A DNA stretch of 31,898 nt from positions 1-31,898 of the forward strand of contig JAUWOJ010000003.1 of NCBI GenBank assembly GCA_030612175.1, given 5' to 3'. Positions within the stretch are counted from its first letter, which is position 1; every line of letters begins with the position of its first letter. Of this stretch, positions 8,681-14,831 are shown piece by piece. The translations under genes and the position numbers were made by a program. A model generated the notes under the pieces. It was not told the origin of the DNA. It did not search any database and saw only the letters and a list, made by a program, of their open reading frames with translations. Origin of the DNA: Candidatus Bipolaricaulota bacterium (GTDB lineage: Bacteria > Bipolaricaulota > Bipolaricaulia > UBA7950 > UBA9294).

Positions 8681-9319
8681 CTATATTTTCTTTATGAGCC
8701 ACTTGATCATATCGCCATACATTTTGAAACGATCAATAACTCCTTTGATAAAGCCGCGCTTTTCTTCCTTCAGAATATGCGTTACTCCGTCAAGCTTTAC
8801 TTTCTCCTTACGCCACCCTTCTTTCGCCGCAAGTCTCGACAGGGCCATCTCAATTCCATAGCTCATTTCTTCAATATTCTCTCTTGCCCGTTCCCAAAGT
8901 GGTCTGGAAAGTACGCGCTGGCCAGACGCGAAAGGGTTGATTTTCTGTGCAATATCAGTATTCATTCGCCCACTACTGAATACACCCACTACCATGTCAA
9001 TCTCATCATTATGAAAAGTACTTATCAAGGTTTCGATATGCCTCTCCTGCAAGCCAACCAAATCAGCATCCAAGAATAAGAACACATCGTTATGCGCTTG
9101 TTTCACTCCCTCATCCAGTGCGGCTGCCTTGCCCCTGTTTTCTGAAAGCGAAACCACCTTCACCTGAAAACAGCGGGCTGCTGCTGCTGTGCCATCCGTT
9201 GAGCCATCATCAACAACGATAATTTCATCTACTAGAGGACTGGCAACAACAGGCTTAAGGACAGCAGCAATTCGACAAGCTTCATTATACGCGGGTACTA
9301 TAACAGATACTTTCATCAC
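8681..9319 (-). CDS. Family 2 glycosyltransferase (DPM1-like fold)
   Basis: GT-A fold nucleotide-sugar transferase of 212 residues. VSVIVPAYNE opens the protein, VVDDGSTDGT (35-44) forms the first Asp motif, and LDAD (83-86) is the DXD-like metal and nucleotide site. There is no transmembrane segment, but the C-terminus is basic and amphipathic. Donor and acceptor are unknown; resemblance to dolichyl/polyprenyl-phosphate sugar synthases is only general. The start may be GTG 9319 or ATG 9316; neither has a well-placed SD. It is the first gene of a six-gene operon, with a promoter about 35 nt upstream. Confidence 0.85.
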   Translation of the reverse strand: MMKVSVIVPAYNEACRIAAVLKPVVASPLVDEIIVVDDGSTDGTAAAARCFQVKVVSLSENRGKAAALDEGVKQAHNDVFLFLDADLVGLQERHIETLISTFHNDEIDMVVGVFSSGRMNTDIAQKINPFASGQRVLSRPLWERARENIEEMSYGIEMALSRLAAKEGWRKEKVKLDGVTHILKEEKRGFIKGVIDRFKMYGDMIKWLIKKI

Positions 9320-9352
9320 CTGAGAGGTTATTACAACTAGCTCTGTGACAGT

Positions 9353-9381
9353 ATTCTAATCCTTTGCGGAAGAAAAATCAA
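9353..9381 (-). promoter_or_regulatory. Candidate sigma70 promoter of the GT2-rpiB-exchanger-rho-M23-murA operon
   Basis: On the minus strand, TTGATT (9376-9381) is followed by a 17-nt spacer and TAGAAT (9353-9358). These match the -35 at 4 of 6 and the -10 at 5 of 6. The start would be near 9346, about 27 nt before the GT2 start codon. No other good promoter is seen between the six genes. Confidence 0.6.
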
Positions 9382-9465
9382 TCCCCCGCATTGCCTCACT
9401 AAGAATGTACTCCAAACTGTATCGGTGCCTCATCTAAGAAATGTACTCGAAATAGGAGGCTTACT

Positions 9466-9504
9466 CCGTGGAATAAGAAAGACCTGCCCCGTGGAATAAG
9501 AAAG
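9466..9504 (+). repeat. Direct repeat CCGTGGAATAAGAAAG, two copies
   Basis: The 16-nt unit occurs at 9466-9481 and 9489-9504, a 23-nt period. The second copy is part of TGCCCCGTGGAAT (9485-9497), which recurs exactly in inverted orientation at 10041-10053. Confidence 0.85.
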
Positions 9505-9578
9505 AGGGAGAGGGATTAAAGGTCAACAGCTGCCTTTCCTGAAAGCTGACTACTGAGAACTGTAATGCGTGAAACACA

Positions 9579-9606
9579 GTCGGCGGTCGGCGGTCGGCAG
9601 TCAGGA
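9579..9606 (+). repeat. Heptamer tandem repeat GTCGGCG
   Basis: Four consecutive 7-nt units: GTCGGCG, GTCGGCG, GTCGGCA, GTCAGGA. The GTC phase continues with GTCACAC and then decays. Confidence 0.85.
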
Positions 9607-9758
9607 GTCACACCAAATGCTAGTCAATAGTCGGGAGCCGAGAAAAGGCGAGTTGAATAGTTGATTGGTTTGATTCGTTCAATTGGTTAAGCAAGGAAGG
9701 GCGAAAGGCAGTAACCAGTAATGGGTGATGAGTAATGGGTGAAAGGCCAGAAAGTTAG

Positions 9759-9820
9759 AACTGATAACTGATAACTGAGAACTTCCTTTCCTGAGAACTG
9801 TCCACTGAAAACTGACAACT
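9759..9820 (+). repeat. Heptamer array of ACTGATA type
   Basis: ACTG recurs with a 7-nt period: ACTGATA, ACTGATA, ACTGAGA, then after a short interruption ACTGTCC, ACTGAAA, ACTGACA. A related ACTGAGA-ACTGTAA pair lies near 9552-9565. The drifting units with kept phase look like an old tandem expansion. Confidence 0.8.
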
Positions 9821-9840
9821 TCTTTTACCCCTATTTTCCC

Positions 9841-9916
9841 AATCCGCAATTGCCTCTGCTCCTTTGTTTTCACCATGTGTGTGCTTTCCTTTGCGTTCTT
9901 TGCGTTTCTGCGAGAG
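9841..9916 (+). repeat. Dispersed repeat R76, copy 1
   Basis: A 76-nt block from AATCCGCAATTGCCTC to TGCGAGAG that recurs at exactly the same length at 10412-10487. By hand count 62 of 76 bases match with no gaps. The right end holds the slightly repetitive TTTGCGTTCTTTGCG. Confidence 0.85.
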
Positions 9917-10000
9917 TTATATGCCTTTTCTCTCGCCCGTTCGTTTCACTCACTCAAGACGCCAGGAGCGATGAAGCAGTTAAATAGTTGATTGGTTGAG

Positions 10001-10025
10001 TTCGTTGAGTTCGTTGAGTTCGTTG
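10001..10025 (+). repeat. 9-nt tandem repeat TTCGTTGAG
   Basis: Two full units (10001-10009, 10010-10018) and a partial third up to 10025. The upstream TAAATAGTTGATTGGTT echoes TGAATAGTTGATTGGTT near 9653. Confidence 0.85.
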
Positions 10026-10053
10026 CCCCATAGGAATAGGATTCCACGGGGCA
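10024..10053. repeat. Hairpin TGCCCC...GGGGCA
   Basis: The left arm TGCCCCATAGGAAT and right arm ATTCCACGGGGCA flank a 3-nt AGG loop and are near-perfect inverses. The right arm is the exact inverse of 9485-9497. It is not followed by a T-run, so I do not call it a terminator. Confidence 0.75.
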
Positions 10054-10084
10054 AGAGTTCGTTGGGTGAAGCCAGGAACAGCCT

Positions 10085-10127
10085 TTAACGTCGGACACAG
10101 GTTCCGACGCTACGAACGGTCTTACGT
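10085..10127 (+). repeat. 43-bp direct repeat R43, copy 1
   Basis: Identical over 43 bp to 10237-10279, 152 nt further on. It contains a perfect hairpin, CGTCGGA-CACAGGT-TCCGACG, at 10089-10109. Confidence 0.92.
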
Positions 10128-10155
10128 ATTCTTGTGTAGCGTCGTACTTTACGTG

Positions 10156-10181
10156 CCCCGTGCAATCCTATTGCACTGGGG
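10156..10181. repeat. Hairpin CCCCGTGCAAT...ATTGCACTGGGG
   Basis: Arms CCCCGTGCAAT and ATTGCACTGGGG flank CCT, with one unpaired base. Its outer part resembles the TGCCCC/GGGGCA hairpin at 10024-10053, so the two may be divergent members of one family. It lies between the two R43 copies. Confidence 0.7.
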
Positions 10182-10236
10182 TGTGCGACGTTGTGCTTCA
10201 TCATGAATCATCTACGTAATTCTTGCTCTATTGTCA

Positions 10237-10279
10237 TTAACGTCGGACACAGGTTCCGACGCTACGAACGGTCTTACGT
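10237..10279 (+). repeat. 43-bp direct repeat R43, copy 2
   Basis: Exact duplicate of 10085-10127, including the CGTCGGA/TCCGACG hairpin. Confidence 0.92.
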
Positions 10280-10411
10280 GTTGTTGCAACATTGTCTTTC
10301 ATGAGGAATGGTCTCGGCGCCCCTGCTCCTCCCCACCTCCGCACCCTAGCAGTCTCTCTGCCTCTTCTTTGTTTGTCCATCGGTTTTCCGAATCCGCATT
10401 TTGCGATTCGC

Positions 10412-10487
10412 AATCCGCAATTGCCTCCGTACCTTTCTTTTCATCCTATTTCTGCTTTCCTTGGCGCTCTTTGCGGCTTTGCGAGAG
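10412..10487 (+). repeat. Dispersed repeat R76, copy 2
   Basis: Ungapped partner of 9841-9916, about 82% identical by hand count, ending in the same CGAGAG. It is preceded by another CCGAATCCGCA fragment at 10389-10399. Confidence 0.85.
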
Positions 10488-10570
10488 GCTAAGCTCGTAA
10501 GTCTTTCTCTGGGTTATCTTATCTTAACCATGAGGAGCCTGAAATATAGACTAGCGGCAATATTTTCAGT

Positions 10571-11605
10571 TCAGCCGGGCAGCACATCACAAAACACACG
10601 CCTCAAGTTCTGGTAACAAACCTTCTCTACCTGACCGGAGCTGAGACCAGCCGAGAGGAGAAGATCGGGTATCTTTCCGTAGTCAGCAATTCCTTCAAGC
10701 CCCTCTGGAAGACTGGCAACTCCATCCAGATCCCCGCCAAGGCCAACGCAGTCTTCACCGCCAACATTGATCGCATGGAGAATATGTCTTGTCACCCAGT
10801 CGATCGGCGGACATGGCCAAGTAGCGACATGTGCACGAAATCGGTCAACCTCTTCGGGGGTTCTCTTGCGCGCTAGAACCTCACGCTTGTAGGACTTCAA
10901 CTTCTCACGGAACACAGGATCAAGAAAATCGGAAGAAAGGTTAATTCCCATCACTCCGCCACGCTCTGCAAGCCTGTGGATCATCGAATCGGTCAAGTTG
11001 CGTCTGTCCGGACATAATGCCCGACAATTGGAGTGGCTGGCAATGAACGGACGCTTTGCCGCATTGCATATGTCGTCGAACGCGACATCTGAAAGATGGG
11101 ATACATCAACCATCACCTTAAGCTGTTCAGCAATCGCAACCAGCTTCTTCCCTTCCTCAGTAAGTGGTGTGTTCCTCCCGAACGTAGTTCCTGTAAAGGG
11201 GTTGTCCTTCCATGCAAGAATCAGATCACGCACGCCAAGCTCGTAAAAATAGTGCAAGTTCTCAGCTCTGCCTTCTAGCGGATCTGCTCCCTCTAGTCCG
11301 ATGAGCGCGGCAATCGGACCGCCATCACACGCACTACGAAGCTCCGAAGCGCTGAGAGCGATCTTCATCCTACCTTCACTTCTTGTAGCCATCTGGGCAA
11401 CCGTCTGGATCATACCCAGGGCCACTTGCCGCTCTCTGCCGGGGTGCTCCTCACTCAGCACAAAACAGGCAAACACCTGCGCGCAGCTTCCTACTGAAAG
11501 CATTCCGGGGAGGGTAACGTGAGCCTTGCCCTCCCCTGTAATAAAGTCTAGATTCCCACTGATGGCTCTCAGCACAGTGTCGCAATGAGCGTCAAAGAAC
11601 ATCAC
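10571..11605 (-). CDS. Membrane dipeptidase family (M19) metallopeptidase
   Basis: Zinc dipeptidase related to renal dipeptidase, which hydrolyses a broad range of dipeptides. The 344-residue protein keeps the metal ligands expected of M19: H7 and D9 in DAHCDT, E105 in GLEGAD, H170 in DVSH, H191 in ASHSN. GGDLDG (290-295) carries the active-site Asp. There is no signal peptide, so it is probably cytoplasmic. The start may be GTG 11605, with AGGTGG 9 nt upstream, or ATG 11602. It is the last gene of kbl-ridA-dipeptidase, 13 nt after ridA. It may supply amino acids from peptides (inference). Confidence 0.9.
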   Translation of the reverse strand: MMFFDAHCDTVLRAISGNLDFITGEGKAHVTLPGMLSVGSCAQVFACFVLSEEHPGRERQVALGMIQTVAQMATRSEGRMKIALSASELRSACDGGPIAALIGLEGADPLEGRAENLHYFYELGVRDLILAWKDNPFTGTTFGRNTPLTEEGKKLVAIAEQLKVMVDVSHLSDVAFDDICNAAKRPFIASHSNCRALCPDRRNLTDSMIHRLAERGGVMGINLSSDFLDPVFREKLKSYKREVLARKRTPEEVDRFRAHVATWPCPPIDWVTRHILHAINVGGEDCVGLGGDLDGVASLPEGLEGIADYGKIPDLLLSAGLSSGQVEKVCYQNLRRVFCDVLPG

Positions 11606-11618
11606 GTGATTATGCCAC

Positions 11619-11996
11619 CTATTGCAAGCACGCGGTTGCCTCTATTTCGACTCTTGCTCCTTTGGGAAGCGCTGCTACCTGAATACATGAGCGGGCCGGA
11701 AATGGTTCAGAGAAGAACTCTGCATAAACTTCATTCATCTGTGCAAAATCCGCCATGTCGGTAAGAAAGACGGTTACTTTCACTACATCCGTCATAGCAG
11801 CTCCAGCCGCGCTTAGTACAGCCTTCACGTTGTTAAGACTTTGCCGGGTTGCATTAGCGATATCGTCGCTTATTATCTCGCCAGAGAGTGTGGCCGGAAG
11901 TTGCCCTGAAGTAAATGCAAATCTGCTTGCTCTTATCCCCTGTGAATATGGACCAATTGCCAGCGGGGCATCATTTGTTACGATAACCTCTTTCAT
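11619..11996 (-). CDS. ridA: RidA-family enamine/imine deaminase
   Basis: Trimeric deaminase that removes reactive enamines such as 2-aminoacrylate formed by PLP enzymes. The 125-residue length is typical. Motifs visible are AIGPYSQG near 13-20, a TSGQLP strand, and PARSCIQVAALPKGARVEIEA near the C-terminus, whose first Arg is the conserved carboxylate-binding residue. ATG 11996 follows GAGAGGT. It sits 13 nt after the PLP enzyme gene kbl, a natural partner for damage control, though Kbl is not known as a source of 2-aminoacrylate. Confidence 0.93.
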   Translation of the reverse strand: MKEVIVTNDAPLAIGPYSQGIRASRFAFTSGQLPATLSGEIISDDIANATRQSLNNVKAVLSAAGAAMTDVVKVTVFLTDMADFAQMNEVYAEFFSEPFPARSCIQVAALPKGARVEIEATACLQ

Positions 11997-12009
11997 TTCT
12001 ACCTCTCTC

Positions 12010-13212
12010 TTAAATCAAGTGAAGTTTCTCTCCACCTTCCTTAAACGCGGCAATCGCTTGATCTAACTGATCCTTCGTATGCTTTGCCGAAAGCTGTACT
12101 CGAATCCTTGCCTTACCCCTTGCCACCATGGGGAAAACTATAGGAAGAACATAGATCCCTTTCTCCCAGACGAAATCCGCAAGCTCCCTTGCCGTTCCAC
12201 TTTCTTTGCACATGATGGGTACAATCGGCGTCTCGCTATTGCCTGTATCAAATCCAAGCTGTTGAGCCGCATTGATGAAGTAGTTTCTATTCTCCCACAA
12301 CTTAATTAACCATTGCGGTTCGCTTTCAAGTACATCGATTGCGGCGATGCACGCAGCAGCCACTCCCGGAGGTATTGCCCCACTTAACAGCCAGCTCCTA
12401 GACTTATTCAGCGCAAACTTCCGCAGAAACTCACTTCCAGTAACATGTCCTCCGACTACCCCAAAAGCCTTGGAGAAAGTCCCCATCTCCGCGTGAATTT
12501 GTTTGTGGCTCAGCCCAAAATGGCTTACAATCCCACGCCCCTGCTCTCCAAGCACACCTTCACCATGCGCATCATCCACATACACACCCGCCCCGTGCTC
12601 CCGAGCAATGTTCGCAATGTCAGGGAGTGGCGCAAGGTCTCCATCCATGGAGAACACGCCATCGGTAACGATCCACATCTGTCGATATCGAGGATCATGT
12701 TCTTCTGCTTCTTTCATCACTCTTGCCAAATCGTCTGCATCCTTATGCCTGTAGACTGCTCTATCCGCATGAGAGAGTCGAATTCCGTCAATGATAGATC
12801 CATGGTTTAATTCATCAGAGATAAATAGATCGCCACGGGTAGCCAATTGTGGAATCAGCCCCTCATTAACTGCATAACCAGTCGGGTAAGTCAAAGAAGC
12901 CGGTGCCCTTTTAAACCTGGCGAGTCGACTATCCAATTGCTCGTGGACACCCATGTCTCCGGCAATTGAGCGATCGCTTCCGGCGCCAGCGCCGTATTCC
13001 TCAGTTGCTTTAATCATGGCATTAACGACCTTGGGGTGGGTTGACAGACCCAAATAGTTGTTTGCCGCAAGCATTATCACTTGCTTGCCATCCATCCTAC
13101 AATCCGCTCCACTACTGCTCTGAAGTTCCCTCGGTTCCCAAGTTAGCTTCTCGCTCAGCAAACGCTCATACTCTTCCTTCAAGTACTGTATGGGGTTTCG
13201 ATCGACGCTCAC
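12010..13212 (-). CDS. kbl: Glycine C-acetyltransferase (2-amino-3-ketobutyrate CoA ligase)
   Basis: PLP enzyme that cleaves 2-amino-3-oxobutyrate with CoA to glycine and acetyl-CoA, the second step of threonine breakdown. The 400 residues match the alpha-oxoamine synthase fold. DDAHGEG (213-219) contacts PLP, and TFSKAFG contains Schiff-base K248. The family also includes BioF and serine palmitoyltransferase; the divergently placed threonine dehydrogenase makes Kbl the best call. The start is GTG 13212, preceded by a strong SD AGGAGAGGTGATT. It is the first gene of an operon with ridA and the dipeptidase. I found no clear promoter for it. Confidence 0.92.
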   Translation of the reverse strand: MSVDRNPIQYLKEEYERLLSEKLTWEPRELQSSSGADCRMDGKQVIMLAANNYLGLSTHPKVVNAMIKATEEYGAGAGSDRSIAGDMGVHEQLDSRLARFKRAPASLTYPTGYAVNEGLIPQLATRGDLFISDELNHGSIIDGIRLSHADRAVYRHKDADDLARVMKEAEEHDPRYRQMWIVTDGVFSMDGDLAPLPDIANIAREHGAGVYVDDAHGEGVLGEQGRGIVSHFGLSHKQIHAEMGTFSKAFGVVGGHVTGSEFLRKFALNKSRSWLLSGAIPPGVAAACIAAIDVLESEPQWLIKLWENRNYFINAAQQLGFDTGNSETPIVPIMCKESGTARELADFVWEKGIYVLPIVFPMVARGKARIRVQLSAKHTKDQLDQAIAAFKEGGEKLHLI

Positions 13213-13393
13213 TTAAATCACCTCTCCTTGGCGAATGAATCTTGCAGCGATTGAACCGTTTGTTCTTACATGCCGGTATTCCTAGCAGCAGAACCACTCT
13301 TGGCATCTGCTACTTTCATTCTGTCGCGGTCGAACAATCCCTATTCTATTCAAAGAACGGGCTCATTCCCAGTCACTGCTGTCTACACACGCT

Positions 13394-13422
13394 TTGTCCA
13401 TTTCTCTATCTTTTTGTACAAT
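13394..13422 (+). promoter_or_regulatory. Candidate sigma70 promoter of the threonine dehydrogenase gene
   Basis: TTGTCC (13394-13399), a 17-nt spacer, then TACAAT (13417-13422): 4 of 6 and 5 of 6 consensus bases. A start near 13429 gives a leader of about 28 nt holding AAAAGGAG (13442-13449). The rest of the 244-nt kbl-tdh spacer shows no gene. Confidence 0.6.
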
Positions 13423-13456
13423 TCATGTTTGGTCTAACAAGAAAAGGAGCGATAAA

Positions 13457-14419
13457 TTGACACAGAACAATACTCTGAAGGTCTTAGTAACGGGCGCAGT
13501 CGGCCAAGTTGGATCCGAGCTCACGATGGAACTACGTAGACGATATGGGGATGACAATGTCATCGCCGCCGGACACCGGACAAACCCGGATGACGTCCTG
13601 CGCACTAGTGGACCGTTCGAGATTATTGATGTCACCATTCGAGATGAAATCGAACGAGTCATAAAGCGGCATAAGATAAACACGATCTACCACCTAGCTG
13701 CAATCCTTTCGGTTGTAGGTGAGGAGAAACCGCAACTTGCCTGGAATGTGAATATCAATGGCTTGCACAACATCCTCGAAACCGCAAGACAACATGATGT
13801 GAAGAGAGTCTTTGTCCCCAGTTCAATTGCTGTTTTTGGACCAGAGACGCCCAGAAATAATGCTCCACAGGAGACCACACTGCGCCCAACAACGATCTAT
13901 GGAGTAACAAAGGTCGCCGGAGAACTCCTAGGCAATTACTACTGCAAGCGGTTTGGCTTAGATGTACGCGGATTGCGTTACCCGGGGATCATCTCTAGCG
14001 AGACCCTCCCAGGGGGAGGTACAACGGATTACGCAGTACATATTTTCTACTCAGCCATTAAGGACAGACGGTATACTTGTTTTGTGCGCGAAGACACCGT
14101 CCTCCCAATGATATATATGCCTGATTGCATCAAGGCAAGTATCCGGCTGATGGAAGCAGATCTATCCTCACTTAAGCACCACTGCGATTATAACCTGGCG
14201 GGGATGAGTTTCTCTGCCAAGCAATTGGCATCTGAGATCAAGAAGTGGATCCCTGATTTTGCCTGTAATTACGAGCCTGATTTCAGGCAGGCGATCGCTG
14301 ATTCATGGCCGAAAAGAATTGATGATAGTGCTGCGCGCAAGGAATGGGGATGGCCACCCACCTTTGACTTGCCATCTATGACAATAGATATGCTAAAACG
14401 CTTACGCTCGCCTAATTAA
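13457..14419 (+). CDS. tdh: L-threonine 3-dehydrogenase, short-chain dehydrogenase (SDR) type
   Basis: NAD-dependent oxidation of L-threonine to 2-amino-3-oxobutyrate, which Kbl then splits. The protein is an extended SDR, unlike the zinc-dependent Tdh of E. coli. GAVGQVG (13-19) is the dinucleotide motif and Y148-x3-K152 the catalytic pair. PSSIAVFGP, PGGGTTDYAV, YNLAGMSF, PDFRQAIADSWP and IDDS match bacterial SDR-type threonine dehydrogenases. I place the start at TTG 13457 because AAAAGGAG lies 7 nt upstream and the protein then opens just before the Rossmann strand, giving 320 residues. An upstream in-frame ATG at 13394 would add an unrelated 21-residue leader and overlap the promoter. 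Confidence 0.93.
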   Translation: MTQNNTLKVLVTGAVGQVGSELTMELRRRYGDDNVIAAGHRTNPDDVLRTSGPFEIIDVTIRDEIERVIKRHKINTIYHLAAILSVVGEEKPQLAWNVNINGLHNILETARQHDVKRVFVPSSIAVFGPETPRNNAPQETTLRPTTIYGVTKVAGELLGNYYCKRFGLDVRGLRYPGIISSETLPGGGTTDYAVHIFYSAIKDRRYTCFVREDTVLPMIYMPDCIKASIRLMEADLSSLKHHCDYNLAGMSFSAKQLASEIKKWIPDFACNYEPDFRQAIADSWPKRIDDSAARKEWGWPPTFDLPSMTIDMLKRLRSPN

Positions 14420-14477
14420 GAACCAGATTTGCATTAAGACATTGCGGGAAATACGAATGCAGCGTTGGTATCGGAGA

Positions 14478-14831
14478 CTATACGAACATCAACCGAGCTT
14501 GTTCAGCACCGTCTCCTTTGCGTGGACCAAGTCTCACCACACGAGTGTACCCGCCTGCTCGGCTCTCATAACGCTCAGCTATCTCATTGAACAACTTATC
14601 TACGGTTGATTTGTCCTGCAGCCGGGAAAACGCTATTCGTCGCGCATGCAGATCTCCTCGTCGCCCCAACGTAACAAGACGCTCTGCATATCGCTGCGCC
14701 GCCTTCGCTCGTGCTAGTGTTGTATCCACTTTGTCGTACAACACTAGCGCCTTAGCAATGTTTGCCAGGACACTCTGTCTCTGACTTCTTGTCACCATAC
14801 CAATTTTCTTAACCTTTCGCTTATGCCTCAT
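14478..14831 (-). CDS. rplQ: 50S ribosomal protein L17
   Basis: Large-subunit protein near the exit tunnel. MRHKRKVKKIG opens like family MRH starts, and ESRAGGYTRVVRLGPRKGD is the conserved C-terminal part. I use ATG 14831 (117 residues). Two further in-frame ATGs at 14849 and 14867 lie in an 18-nt tandem repeat and would add MRPREE once or twice. The gene overlaps rpoA by 11 nt. It is the last gene of the superoperon. The 58 nt to the convergent tdh hold no visible hairpin terminator. Confidence 0.95.
   Translation of the reverse strand: MRHKRKVKKIGMVTRSQRQSVLANIAKALVLYDKVDTTLARAKAAQRYAERLVTLGRRGDLHARRIAFSRLQDKSTVDKLFNEIAERYESRAGGYTRVVRLGPRKGDGAEQARLMFV

Larger units (their letters stand above)
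9320..10570. repeat. Gene-free 1.25-kb island of short degenerate repeats
   Basis: No credible gene is found on either strand; open frames here have low-complexity translations and no start context. The region is built from short repeats. These include GTCGGCG-type heptamers (9579-9606), ACTGATA-type heptamers (about 9759-9820), a 14-nt GAGTAATGGGTGAT-type unit near 9717-9745 and TTCGTTGAG 9-mers (10001-10025). Larger duplicates are listed separately. Heptamer-phased intergenic repeats are known in cyanobacteria and other genomes. Their function is unknown. Confidence 0.8.

Noticed and set aside
9679..9876. 65-codon minus-strand open frame in the repeat island
   Set aside because: Its translation simply reads through the heptamer repeats, has no SD and no recognisable family.
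10024..10053. Hairpin TGCCCC...GGGGCA as an intrinsic terminator
   Set aside because: No T-run follows on either strand and it is hundreds of bases from either flanking operon end.
10231..10500. 66- to 89-codon plus-strand open frames upstream of the dipeptidase
   Set aside because: They overlap the R43 and R76 repeats, are Ser/Phe/Cys-rich low-complexity frames and overlap each other in different frames.
9320..10570. CRISPR array
   Set aside because: Units are too short and irregular, with no constant repeat-spacer spacing and no cas gene in the window.
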